Source of the DNA: Hirsutella rhossiliensis
Lineage: Eukaryota > Ascomycota > Sordariomycetes > Hypocreales > Ophiocordycipitaceae
DNA: 64,000 nt
Direction: 5' to 3'
Assembly: GCF_020360975.1 (NCBI RefSeq)
Contig: NW_025408671.1
Span: 4,836,001-4,900,000, forward strand
The first letter of the stretch is position 1. Every line of letters begins with the position of its first letter. The notes beneath the pieces are model-generated. The model ran no database searches. It worked only from the letters and a program-made list of their open reading frames with translations, and had not been told where the DNA came from. Both the position numbers and the translations under genes were made by a program. Shown here in pieces: positions 38,044 to 50,314 of this stretch.

Positions 38044-40625
38044 AATAAGCTTAGGAGGAATAGAATTCCTATACCTTCTAGCTACTATAAAAGGCACCTT
38101 TCTTATATCCCTTATAACTTCCTTTTACCCCTCTTACTAAAAAAGCCGATTTTTAACTAACTTTTCTACCCCTTCTCTTATAATAATATTAAAAAACGAT
38201 TCCTTTACTACCCTTATAGTTTATAAGATAATTCTTATAAAGCCCTAAGATTAAGATAAGTAGGTAAAGGAGCTATAGGCTTATATAAATAGAACTATTT
38301 ATAATTTAGTCTTCTTTAATAAGTAGGACCCTCTTAAGCCCCTTTTTTATCTTAAGGTAATAGAATTTATAAAGGGAGCTTCCTTCTTCTCTAAGCTAAC
38401 CTCTATATAATAAAGAGCTTTTTCTACTACCTTAGGTAACTATAAGAGTTACTATAAGGAATACCTCTATAAGATAAAGCTACTAACTACTATATATATA
38501 GCGATAATAGAATCTATTAGTACCGTAAAGCTAATCTCTCTTTAAGAAAAAAAGACTCTTAAGTAATAGCTTTTAAAGCTTAAGACCTTAATAGCCCCTT
38601 TAAAGGGCTATATAACTAACCGTATTAAGAAGACCTATATAGTATACCTAGGAGCCCTTTTTACTAGGAACCTACTAGCTTCTTTATAGCTAGCTAAGTA
38701 AGAAGAAATCCTTAAGGAAGCTAACTAATACTTCTTAATAAAAGCTCTTTCTAGCTAGTAGCTATAAGATATATCTCTACTAATAAAGTCTATTAATAAT
38801 AGTTACTTAACTATCTTTTAAGAAGCTAGCTAAGAACTAAATAAAGAAGCTATTAAAGTATAATAATAAGTAGTCTTATTTTTTTATAGCTAGCACTTAA
38901 CTTAGATAGTTCGACCTACTACCCTTATAGCTGCTATAGCCCCTTCTACTATAGACCCCGCTACTACTACTATAGCTGCTGCCCCTTTAGCTCCTCCTCC
39001 CTTAAGAGTCTTAACCCTATCTTTAATAGCTACCTTAGTCCTAGCCCTAGCTCTGCCTTTTACTCTAGGCCTAGCCCTAGCCCTATTAGTCTATCCGGCC
39101 TAACTAGTCCTTTAATAGACCTTTTAGTCTATTAGTTAAAAAATTAAGGAACTAGTCGAAATCGAACCTCTTTATTAAAATTAGTAATAAGGGGTAAAAA
39201 GGGGGGGTTTTTAAGTAGACCTTTTAGATCGGGATAAGGATTCCTTAAAGAAACGAAAGACTAAACGAAATAGCTACTTAGCCTATAAATCCCTAGGCTA
39301 TTAGTTATTATAATACTAGTAGGTCTTTAAGGAAAACCGACTTAAAGGATTTAACCTTTTAAAGAGGCTATAAGAAATAATATAATAGTCTCTTAAGGAG
39401 GACCCCTTATTATAGAAGAAGATAGATAATATTTAGGTTATAAAGAAATAGTAACTAATAACGCCGCTGCCTTTATTTAACTATAAATTTAAGGAAAAAT
39501 CGTTAGTATAGTAAATCTAGCCTTTATCTTCCCTATAAATTAATAACGCTAAGACTAACTATTAGAGCCCTTCGATTATCCCTTATAAAAATTAGGTATC
39601 CTTAACTTTAGTACTTCCCTTAATATCTATAATACCTTCTTATAATTCTAGTCCTTTAAAAAGGTATAAAGGGAATACCTTATTACTAGGGAATTAACCG
39701 TATAGATAGAGGGGTATAGAAGGGTGAATTTTACGATAAAATTACCTAACGGGGCTATATAAATTCTATAGTAAAAAACAATAGCTTTTTACCCTTAATT
39801 TTTAATAAGCTTAATTTCCTTTTACTTTCTTTAAAAGAAAGAAATCTTTTAAGATATAACGTCTAAGCTTATAAGGCTAGTCTAGAAGAATTAAACGATT
39901 AAGCTTATTAAGGAGAAATTTAGTTAATTTATTCTTAAATTCCGACTTATCTTTAAGAAGGAATTTCTTAAGAAGTTAGCTTTCCTTACTAAGAGGAATA
40001 GGTCTAATATAAAGGACCCTCTTTTAGTAGCCTAAAAAGATAGTCTTTATTAGTATATATAACTTAGTTACCTAGGCCCCTTAGCTTTATATAAACTAAG
40101 CTAATAATAAAGTATATAAATAAGGGGCCTAAAGACTATTAAATATAAATACTATAGCTAAAGGAAGACTAAAAGATAAGTTTCTAAACGAACCCCTTTA
40201 TAGCTAAACTAGCTATAAAAGGAAATTATCTCTAGGGATTAAGAAATCTTTATTAAGGTAATGTTTTTTATAGACGCTTTTTTAAGGATAGTTTTCCTTT
40301 ATTTCTTATAGACCGACCTAAGTAAGTATAACTAGTCTACCCTCTAAGACTTCGTTAACTAGATAAATTCCTACTTTAGCTATAAGGTAAAGAAAATACG
40401 GTTTAACGGAGAGCTATTTATAAAGGATATCTTAAATTAGCTTTAAAAAAGGGGTATTTTACCCCTCCTATTAATATTAAATACCTAGGCCTAGAACGGA
40501 GGGGTAGAAAGATTAAGGGGTGCTATAATAAAAAGGGCCTATATAATAAGACTTACTATAAGGCTTCCCTATAACCTTTAAAGGGAAGTCGTTAAGACTA
40601 CTTATTACTTTTAAAACCGGACTTT

Positions 40626-40678
40626 AAGGGACCCTAGGGGCCTAAGGGACCCTAGGGGCCTAAGGGACCCTAGGGACC
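40626..40678 (+). repeat. 18-bp tandem repeat in Copia C4
   Basis: Two full units and one slightly shorter unit of AAGGGACCCTAGGGGCCT in a row. The same place in C2 (about 29335-29350) has no array, and C1 has a shorter related stretch near 3122-3155, so the array is variable between copies. Confidence 0.85.
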
Positions 40679-42586
40679 TAGAGACCCTTTTTAAGACCTA
40701 AGGAATAAACTAGAAATCTCCCCTTAAGCTCTTTATAAAGAAGAGGGCCTTATTAGCCTACCTTTATACCTATAGCTATAAGGTATACGCTATAACTACT
40801 AATATATAACTAAAAAGAATAAAGAAAAGAAAGCTTAATCCTAGAGCCTTTATTAGTTACCTTATTAGTTATAATTCTATTAATATCTTTTAGATCTAGA
40901 TTCCTTTTTTATAGAAGGTTATTTTAACTATAGATATAATTTTCGACGAATCTAGCTTCTTTAATAGAAAGAGGGATTAATAGCCCCTCTTACTCTTATA
41001 ACGTTAGTTAATTTAAAAGATCTAAATCCCTCCTTTTTAATAGTCTTAAGAAGAGGTCTTAGATAAGGAAATAGAAGAAGAAACTAACGTCGAAGTAGTT
41101 AAGGATAACGCTAACTTCGAAGAAAAAGAAGAAGCTACTAGATTAAATAATCTAGATAAAGAAGGAGACTATAAGAAAGTAGTAGAGCTAGAATACACCT
41201 ACCTTCTTATACCTTCTCTTATAAAATAAAAAGAAGATCTAAAAGTAGCTTTTTCTATTAGTCTTCCTATCTTAACCCTTAAGGGGGTAAGAAAGGTACT
41301 TCTTTCTCTCTTAAAGGATTACCTAGCTGCCTTTTTATCCTTACTTTAAGAAGTAAAGGAAGGTATAAGGCCTAATATAGTAACTAAAGAAGACTAACCT
41401 CTCTTTTATTTTAATCGTTTTTCTAACTTCTATTTAACGCTTATAGAAAACGGTTCCTATAAAGTATTTATAGTAGGCCGGCTCTTTAAGCTATAGCTAT
41501 TAGTAAGGAAGGTATATAAAAGAAACCTCCTAAACTTACTAGTAAACTAAAAGTAGCTAGAAAAACACCCCTTTAAAAACTAGTTTTTCTAAGCCTAGAA
41601 AAACTACCTAGCCTTATATAAAGAGATAGGGTCTTTTAAAGAGGTCCTTAAGGAAAAAGTAAGAGGAAAATAAGTCCTTAGTTATAAGTAGGTCTTTATT
41701 TATAAGTCTAATAAATATAGCTTCCTTTAGAAGTATAAAGCCTAGCTAGTTATCTATAGAAACTAGTAGGAAAAAGGGGATCTTCTTACTAAGGTAACTA
41801 CCTTAATAGGGATATCCTTTTAGACCCTTATAGATATAGTAGTAGAATTCGACCTTAAACTTAATTAAATAGATACCGTTAATAGCTTTATTAACTACTT
41901 ACTTAAGGAAGAAATAGTTATTTATATACGGCTTCTACTAAGCTTTTAATAGCTAGGAAAGGTTCTATAGCTTAGGAAAGCTCTATATAGACTATAAAGA
42001 TTACCCCTTTTTTAGTAATAGCATTTAATAGGTTCCCTTAAAGCCCTAGGCCTTAAGAAAGTCCCTAAGGAACTATATATAATATAGAAGGGTAAAATTA
42101 TAGTCTTCTTTTATATTAACGATATTATTTAGGCCTACTTAAAAGAGGAAGAAGTAACTACTAGGGAGGCTATAAAAAGCCTATAATAAAAGTATAAGAT
42201 AACTAAGCTAAGGGAGCTAAAGTAGTTCCTAGGGATTTAAATCCTTTAGTATAAGTCCTAATAAACTATCTAGCTTACCTAAGACGCTTATATTAATAAG
42301 GTCGCTTATAAATTCCTCCTTAATTCCCTTAATAAAAAGCTTCCCTTTACGCTTATATTAAATAAAGAGCTTTTACTTAATCCGTTCTTTTAAGCTAGGA
42401 AGTAAGAGAAATACTTATACTAATAAAAGGTTATAAGAATATACCCTTATATTCCTATTTTACTATTATAAAGAAATAATAAGTATAGGGAGGCTCTATA
42501 AAATAATCTAGTAAAAAGAGGCTCTATAATATAGTCTAAGGGAATAACCTTTAAAAGATAAAAGACCTTTACTAAATATCTATAGC

Positions 42587-42763
42587 TATTATAAAGTAAG
42601 TAGAGGCGTAGGCTTAGGTATAGTCTATTAAAAGAAGGTTAATAATCTATAAAAGGGGAAAAGAAGAGAAGTATAGGCCTAGCCTATATAAGTATAGAGG
42701 CCGCTTATATATAGACTTAGCCTAGACCCTAGTCTAGGCCTATATAGGGTAAAAGCTCTTATA
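42587..42763 (+). repeat. Left LTR of the small LTR element
   Basis: 177 bp, about 90% identical to 44283-44459 by eye. It contains the inverted motif CCTAGAC...GTCTAGG near 42720-42740. Confidence 0.8.
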
Positions 42764-44282
42764 TTATACCCTTACCTAGCTTTTAAAGCGGCGCGCGTTT
42801 AAATAATACTTAATACCGCGCTTAAGGGGACGGAACCCTTACGCGGACTATATACGCTTAGTCGCGGAAAAAACATTAGTAAATAACGTATAATACCCTC
42901 TTAAGCGAGCTTCTTAGATAGACTATATTATTAGTAGGGGCCGCGCCTTAAGAGTCGGGCTTTAGTACTTATAGCTAAGGAGTAAAAGTATATAAAATAG
43001 TATATAGCTAGCTTTAGTAAGCTTATAGTATCCCGCCCCCTTTATATCGGCGTATAGTAGTAGCTCCTAGTACTATAATATAAGGGACGGTACTTTAGTA
43101 TATAAGGCTCTGCTCCCTCTTATATAGGGCTATATAAGTACTCCCTTTCGCTATAGTTATATTATATTAGCGGCCTTCCTATATCTTAGCTACCCTTTTA
43201 GTCGCTATAGGTATATATCCCTTTTATATAGTAGCTACTACTATATATAAGGGAACGCCGATAAAGCTTATAAAGGCGTTACTAAGATTACTTATTACTA
43301 AAGCTACTATCGTTAAACCTAACCTCCTTTCTATCCTAGCGTATATACCCTTTTACTACTTAAAGTATATTTACCCGCGCCTCCTAGTATAGGTACTTTA
43401 AAAACTAATAGGATTTACTACTATAGCTTATATAGCGACCCTCCTATCGCTACCTCTTTCTATCCTTAGTCCTTAAGGTAGAGTTAGAGATATCTATAGT
43501 ATTACTAGCGTTATCCTCTTCTTATACTATAAAAGAAGATAAAAAAAGAAACTTATTACTACTAAGCTCGCGAAGAAAGTAAATAAGATTAGTATATATA
43601 TCTAGTAGTATAGACCTTTTACTTAAATAGGTACGCTAATCTATATTTAAGCTCGTAATAAGGTAATTATACTTTACTACGTTAGGCTAGCTATATATAT
43701 CTACTTAATAAAGTACCTCTTCGAACTATATAAAGTAAGCTAGAATAGTATTACTCCGCTTCTAACGAAGTATTATAAGCTCTTAGCTTACTAACTTAGC
43801 TACGTTAGGTTCGCCGTAATTAATATAGAGCTTTATAAGGAGGTCGGCTAGTCTATTTATACTAATACGCGTAAATAGTAAGAGATACCTTTATAAGTAT
43901 AAGGATAGGCTCGCGTAAAAATAGTTAAATTAAGCGCGGATATCCCTTATTATAGCGCTATCGGTATAAAGCTTTACTTTTATATAAAGTAGCTATAGCT
44001 CGAGCTTTATAAAGGAGCCGTTAAACTTACTAAGGTATAGTAGTACCGCTCTTAGTTATATAGAGCCCTACTATTATAAAAGGCTCTTAATTACCTAAGC
44101 GAACTAAGTATTACGTTCGCCTTAATTTTACGACTATAGGAGTATAGATATTTTACGTATATATATACTAGCGCGGGCGGTTAAATTAAACTAGGTAATT
44201 AAACGTTAGCTTTAAAGGTAGCTAAAAATAGCTATTTTATATATAGGGATATAGAGAGGGTAAAATAAAGGGTAGATTATAC

Positions 44283-44459
44283 TATTATAGAGTAAGTAAA
44301 GGTATAGGCTTAAGTACGGTCTATTAAAAGAAGGTTAATAATCTATAAGGAGGAAAAGGAAGAGAAGTATAGGCCTAGCTTATATAAGCGTAGAGGCCGC
44401 TTATATATAGACTTAGCCTAGACCTTAGTCTAGGCCTATATAGGGCAAAAGCCCTTATA
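44283..44459 (+). repeat. Right LTR of the small LTR element
   Basis: 177 bp, the same length as the left LTR, followed by target copy ATAGC. Confidence 0.8.
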
Positions 44460-46047
44460 ATAGCTTCCTTTAAGAAAAACGGGTCAAGATAAGCCTATCT
44501 TAATAAATAAGAATATATATAAAATATATAAGTTAATTATAAGTAGAATAGATACCCTATTACTTATTTTAGCTTAGTAGGTCTAAAGATATCTATAATA
44601 TAAGAATAGGTAGGGCATAAAACATTCTAGTTAAATCTACTACTTATACTAGAACCTATAGTCTTACGTTAACTATTACGCTATAATTAAACTACCTACT
44701 AAGTCTAAAAGATATACTATAGATAAAGCTTTTTAAGTATTATAAAATATACTAGAAAGCTAACTAATTAGTATACTAGTAAGCGAGTAATAGTCTATAA
44801 AGGATAAAGGATTTCCCTAGGAGTAGTAGATAGAAGAAGTAAGTTAGTAAGTATCTTTTATAACGCTATTCTTTTAATATATTATTTAGCCCTTTATATA
44901 CTCGTTATAAATTCTAGACGAAATCCTACCCTATACCCCTTTAACCGACCTTTTCGCTTACGTTATCGATTACCCTATCCTATGCTTATTACTTATACCT
45001 CTTAATAAAGGTAGGCTCCTTTCTTTTTTAGCTATTTTTACTAGACCGGATATCTTTTTTATAGTCTCCTAGCTAGCTAACTATAACTAGAATCCTAGCC
45101 CTAGGTACTAAGAAGTAGTAGACTAAGCTATCCTTTATCTCTATTTAACGAAATTATATAGTCTACGCCTAAGAGGGTAGGAAAGGAAACTAGCTACTAA
45201 AATCTTCCTTTATTTAAGCGATTTATCCTTTATAAATAATTCCTTAGATAGAAAGAGCTTATAAGGGTATATTATATCCCTTTTTAGAGGAACTATTACT
45301 TAAAGAGCTTCGAAATAAGCTACTATTATAACTTTAAGTATAAAGGTAAAGCTTCTAGCTCTGTTAAAAGCGTTAAAAGAAGCGATTTTCCTTAGCCGGC
45401 TACTAATATCTTTATAACTATAAATTCCGTCCCCGTTAGCTATATAATATAATAATATATAGAATATATAAATTCTAATAGAAAACGTAAAGCTATTAAC
45501 CTAGCTATAGTATATCGATATCTACTAGTATTAATTATACTAAGAGGTCTAAAAGGGACTTATTTCTATCTATTAGGTTCTAATAATATTAATAAAAGCT
45601 AACGGTCTTATAAAGCCTTTACTAAAGTAAAAGCTAGCTATCTTTTTATAGTAAATTAGGCTAGAAGACGTTTAAGAGAAGCTATCTTTATAAGCCCGCC
45701 TTAAGAGTTTACGAGAGGACTTAATAGTATATAGGAGGAAGGAGAAGTCTATAGCTAAAGAGAGGAACTAAGACTTATCTTAAAAGAGGGCCCCTAGCTT
45801 AATTAAGACTTATTCTTCTTAAATGCCCCTTTTTAGGGACTTATCCTTAAAGAAGCCCCCCTTTCTTATAGGACTTAATATCCTCCTTAGTCCTCTTTTT
45901 CCTAAAGTAAGTCTAAAAGAGCCTAGGGCTAAAACCCGGATTTCTTAAGTAAGGGATAAGTATAGACTAAGACCTCCTCTATACGCTTACTAGCTTAATT
46001 ATTTAGCTTTACCCTTTTTATAAGGGCAGGCTATAGCTAAGGGGGTA

Positions 46048-46523
46048 TATCGCGAAGCGTAGCTTAATTTCGTAGTTCTTAGAGATATCCCTTAGTACGA
46101 GGGACCTAGGAAGCTAAAAAACCGGTTTTAAAGAAGGAGCTAAAAGGAGGTATAAAGAGGAGGGTAGGAGTAAGAGGGGAAGTAAAAGTAGCGATAGCTT
46201 CCTATAAAGGTAGCGAGAAATAAGACGGATAAGCTAGCAACGGCTAGAATAAAAGGGAAAAACTAGTAAAAGGCTTAGTAGTTAAAAGGATATTAATAGC
46301 TTCTTTAAGTAAGATCTTCTTTATTAATTAAGATACTAGATAGGTATAAAGAAAGGCGTTAGATAAAGGAAAGAAGGAGAATTAAGGAAATATAATATTT
46401 ACTCCCTTACTATAATTACTGCCCCTATAAGAATTAAATATCTCTGCCCTACTTATCTAACCCCTTACTTTTAATTTTACCTTTATATATTTTTATATAC
46501 TTTTTATATCTCTCTTTATAAGA
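46048..46523 (+). repeat. 3' LTR of Copia C4
   Basis: A 476-bp LTR starting TATCGCGAAG and ending CTTTATAAGA (mutated CTTCGCGAGA). The right flank does not match any Gypsy in the window. Confidence 0.88.
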
Positions 46524-48484
46524 ATTAGATCTTAAGTAAGTAGAAAAAAATATAGATAGTTATTATTACTCTTACTTTAACTTATAAGACTAGTAGCTAG
46601 TTTATATTTAATATATATAATAACGTATAATAGCTAGTTTATATAATACGTTTAATTATATATAGTAGCTAGTCTATTTAATTACTTATTAGACTTATAT
46701 TAGATTTAGGTAAATAGTAAGGTTAAAGTACTCGCTTTATATTAAAGGACTAGTATATAATAAGCTTACTTTAATATAGGTTATTATTATTATTAAGATT
46801 ATACTAGTAACCTATCTAAAGGTATCTAAAACTTTAGCGTTAAATAGAAGGGAAAAACTAAAGTACTTAGAGGAAAACCCTCCCTTCTTTTATAGCTAGT
46901 CCGTCCTTATACTAAGTCGCGGTTATAATATATAGGAATCTTACGCTAGCTATTATAGGTATTATTTTAGTTAGTCGGAATCGCGTTAGCCCCGCTATAA
47001 AGTAACCTTAGAAAGTAACTCCTTTATATACGTAGGGTATATAGCGTTAATCGGTAGTATAAGCGTTTTTAGTTAATAGTTAATTATATAATTATCCTTA
47101 ACCTTATTATATAACGATATCTTCTTAGGCTCTACTTTATTTTTCTGCTATAAAGCTTAGCGGGCTATTTTTTATTAATACCGGCCTTTAGCTAAGCCGG
47201 TAGTTAGGTTATCGTACTAGCTTCGCGCTATACTTTTAAAAGCTATAATAATTAATATAGCTAAAACGTAAAAGACCTTAAATAAGACTATAGCTACGAT
47301 AGCTAAGATATTTAAACGTTTTATACGCTCGAATATAGCTTCTATTAAGGCGTCGAGTAAGTAGCGGACGTAAAGCTTTATCGACGACCTCCTTATACTT
47401 AATTTACTATTTCTTCGCTACGGTCGCTAGTTAGTTATTATCGTTTTATCTTTTATCTAAGAGGAAGGATACCGTAGTATAGTTTTATATATATTTAATA
47501 TTAATACTTACTTTTAATAGTTATCCGATATTAGCTTAGAGTAAGTAGTAATTAATAAATTACTTAATTTACGATATCGTTAGGCCTATCTTTAAGCGTT
47601 ATCGAAGTTATAAAGATAGAGAGAGAGGACGGGGCTAACCTATAACTTAGGGGGTAGCTAGATATATATAGTATACGTTAGGTAACTTAAGCGGGACTTA
47701 GAAGCTTCTTAACTTTTATCCCTCTAGTTATACGCCGCTTTAATAAGCGAGCTATACTATATAGAGGAAACCGGTCTAAACGCGTCTAAGCGTTCGCCTT
47801 AAACTAATAGTAAGAGACTCTAAGCGTAGCGCGCTTTAGATAGCTAAGCTTATTATAGGCTAGAGTACGTAAGTTAACCCCGCTTAATTATTATAGGGTA
47901 GAGGGTATAAGTTATAAAGTACTAATATATATTTTCGTACCCTAATTTATAAGAGTAAGCTAGGACGAGCTTAGACTAAAATTCACGGGGTATAGTAAGA
48001 CTACCCTTCTTTCTAGCTATAATACCTCTCTACTTATAAATCTCTTATTTTAACGGCTATAATTAGCCGCGTCGCCTACCTCCTCTCTATAGGCTCTTTA
48101 AGCTTTTATGCTAAATATAGTATATTTTAAATAATAAAGCGACTTCTAGAGCCACTATTATAGGGCATAAAAATAATACTATATATAGATTTAATACGAA
48201 GGTTACTATTCTTACTATAGATACTATCTCCTAAGGCTAAATACGGCTATAGCGCCTTACCCTACGTCGTTCTAGCCGCTAGGTAATAGATAATAACGGG
48301 AAGGGTGCTATTTCCCGTACGGAGTCGAAAAGTCTCTTACGTCGCTAACTTAGCTATAGCTCGAAGAGGCTAGGCTCTTTTAGGGACACTACTAAATTAT
48401 TGCCGTACGGTAGCGAGACGCGGGCCTTTCTATATACGGTCGCTACTTAGTCTATCTATCGGCTAGTATTATAGGCACCGCTAT
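46524..48484. other. Unassigned RIP-mutated segment left of the Fot1-like element
   Basis: The first ~300 bp are very AT-rich. From about 46850 on, CpG-containing, moderately GC-rich patches appear (46900-47060, 47590-48050, 48250-48480), the look of decayed coding sequence. A plus-strand frame can be followed for about 150 codons through several TAG/TAA stops at about 47570-48030, but I recognise no family. No match to the Copia or Gypsy copies was seen. Confidence 0.4.
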
Positions 48485-48486
48485 TA

Positions 48487-50312
48487 AGTTAGTATACCTA
48501 GCTTCTAGCACCCCTTACTTCCCGTACCTCCCTATATTACTATCGCGTTAACTACCTACTATATCGTAACCGCGTTTTCTAGTATATCTCGTATTTAATA
48601 ATTATAAAATAAATATTATTTAAATTAGTAATACCTTATCTTTCTAAATATACCGAGAAACCAGCTCTAAGAAGCGCTCGAAGCTATTAATAATAGTATA
48701 CCTTAGCTCTAAGCTAGTCGTAAGTAGGGTATTCTAAGAATAACCCTTTAGACGCGTTTTAAAGGAGCCCTACCTATAAAGGAGGCAAAAGAGGTATTTT
48801 AAAGGCTTAGTCGAGAGTAGGAAAAACACCTCTATAAATAGGTTCTTACCTAAGCGGCCCTTAGGCTGCCTCTAACGTATTATTAACTTAGGGAATTCGC
48901 TGGCCGTATTATCGTAGCTAGTAGAGACCCCCGCCCGCTTAGAAAATACTAGGTTTCGAGCTTTTTAGCTTAAAACCTAGAGATTAGTACGATTAAAGGT
49001 AAATCTCTTAATTCTGCCTATATTAACGGCGCCTTTATTAGCGGGATTAAGGAATAGTTTTAATTACTTAAGCTACCGGCTATATAGGCAATCCTACTAA
49101 AATTACGCTTTAATATAAACGAAATAAGCATCCTTAAGGGCCTTAGCTATAATAAGCTAGTACTAGGGAGCTTAGAGAAGAAGGAGGCTATTAAGAAGCG
49201 GCTTAGATCGCGTTATTAGACTATAATCGTCGAATATATCTTTATAATAGGCTAGGCCTTAACCCCCCTTATAATCTTTAAGGGCTAAGACCTTTAATAG
49301 TAATAGTTCCCTAATAAACTCGATTTTCTAAAAGATTAAGACTTTATTACTTCCTTAAAGGGCTAGATAAGCGATTCTATCGCTATTTAATAGCTTAAGT
49401 AAGTGTTTATCCCTTAAATAAGGCGCTACCTATAAGGGAACGTTCTCCTTATCGTTAATAGCTATAGGAGCTATTAGACCGACGATTTTATATATAAATA
49501 CTTTAATAATTATATTTATCTTCTTTTTCTACTAGTATACTCTTCCTATATCCTTTAACCTCTTAATATCTCGGTTTTCTCGCTAATTAAGGCTACCTAC
49601 TAACGTTAACTTAAAAAAATCGTATCTTTCGACGATATAGTACTAATTAGTAAGGCTACCTTCCTCTAAGTATATTATTAGGCTTAATAGGCCGGTCTAA
49701 CCGAAAAGAATATTAAGGGCGGGTAGCGTAAGTTAGGACTATAGCTAGTTAATATAGTAAAGCCCTTACTAAGCCGGTTCGTCTTACTATAGCCGTTAAC
49801 GCCGTTAACGCCGTTAAAAAGAAAGAATTTTAGTACCCTAGCTATTTATAATGCCCTTAAAACGCTTAAACGATTATAAGAAGTCCGTCGCCTTATTATA
49901 GGGCTAGAAAACCGCGGTTAAGTTAACCGTACGATCCGACTACTCTTTAGTAAGGTTGGCCGTAGCCTTAATAAGTAAAATTAGCAGCTTATAGCCTCCT
50001 AGCTTCGAATATAGCAGCTAGAGTATTAATTATATCGTCTACGGCCTTAAAAATAGAAAAAGGTCCCTTAGGACCCTAATAGGCGGTTCGTATAGATTAA
50101 ATAAGTTATAAAGATAAAGAAATAGCTCGAGCGCACGCTTGAGCCGGTTGCCGCCGCCACAGCCAATTAGAACGTAGGATTTAATAGCTAGAAACACTAA
50201 ATTTAATTATCGTGATATTAAAATGCGGCTTTAATTGCGTTTGGAATATGCCTGCCTTGGTGCTGCGAAGGGTGCCGGAAGTGGGGGGTGCCGGAAGCTA
50301 GGTGTGCTGACT
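48487..50312 (+). mobile_element. Fot1/pogo-type DNA transposon, 1826 bp
   Basis: Terminal inverted repeats: the right end is the reverse complement of AGTCAGCACACCTAGCTTCC, and the left end is its mutated form AGTTAGTATACCTAGCTTCT. The element is flanked by TA duplications (48485-48486 and 50313-50314), the target of Tc1/mariner-pogo elements. Length and architecture fit Fot1-like elements of filamentous fungi (about 1.9 kb). It encodes a decayed transposase on the plus strand. The left part is strongly RIP-mutated, whereas the right end after about 50170 is hardly touched. Confidence 0.92.
48600..50170 (+). pseudogene. Fot1/pogo transposase remnant (DDE superfamily)
   Basis: The DDE_1 part is readable in one frame from about 49260 to 49720: IIFKG, LKDxDFITSLKG, SDSIAI, then VLLIVNSYRS (second catalytic Asp changed to Asn), YLLFLLVYSSYIL, PLNISVFS (third Asp to Asn) and LKKIVSFDD. 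The C-terminal KRKKVPQDPNRRF-like segment near 50050-50090 is typical of Fot1-type transposases, and the frame ends at TAG 50168-50170. All stops fit TGG/CAG/CAA to TAG/TAA. The N-terminal helix-turn-helix part is too mutated to delimit. Confidence 0.85.
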
Positions 50313-50314
50313 TA

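Larger units (their letters stand above)
42587..44459 (+). mobile_element. Small LTR element with 177-bp LTRs (TRIM/LARD-like)
   Basis: Two 177-bp direct repeats (42587-42763 and 44283-44459) start TATTATA(A/G)AG and end GC(T/C)CTTATA. They are flanked by a perfect 5-bp duplication ATAGC (42582-42586 and 44460-44464). Total length is 1873 bp. No gag or RT motif is visible in the 1.5-kb interior, which has GC patches of decayed sequence. A purine-rich run just before the right LTR (about 44245-44275) suggests plus orientation. Most likely a non-autonomous LTR retrotransposon. Confidence 0.8.
42432..45008. mobile_element. Insertion of unknown type in Copia C4 pol
   Basis: Copia homology stops at about 42431 and resumes at about 45009 (equivalent to about 31065 in C2). 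Around the junctions AATAAAAGG and TAATAAAGG repeat the same Copia bases, suggesting an 8-10 bp target duplication. Without the LTR element inside it (42587-44459 plus one target copy), about 0.7 kb remains. That size and duplication length would fit a non-autonomous DNA transposon, but the terminal inverted repeats are weak (TATAAG-like), so the class is open. Confidence 0.55.
38044..46523 (+). mobile_element. Copia copy C4, 5' LTR missing, interrupted by a nested insertion
   Basis: Homology to C2 begins abruptly at about 38044, just inside the 5' LTR (equivalent to about 26763), so the 5' LTR has been lost. Gag remnant about 38160-39450; pol about 39470-45700, interrupted at about 42432-45008. 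The RT box reads FYINDII near 42110-42130 (Asp to Asn). The 3' LTR is 46048-46523. This is one of the most heavily RIP-mutated copies. Confidence 0.9.
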
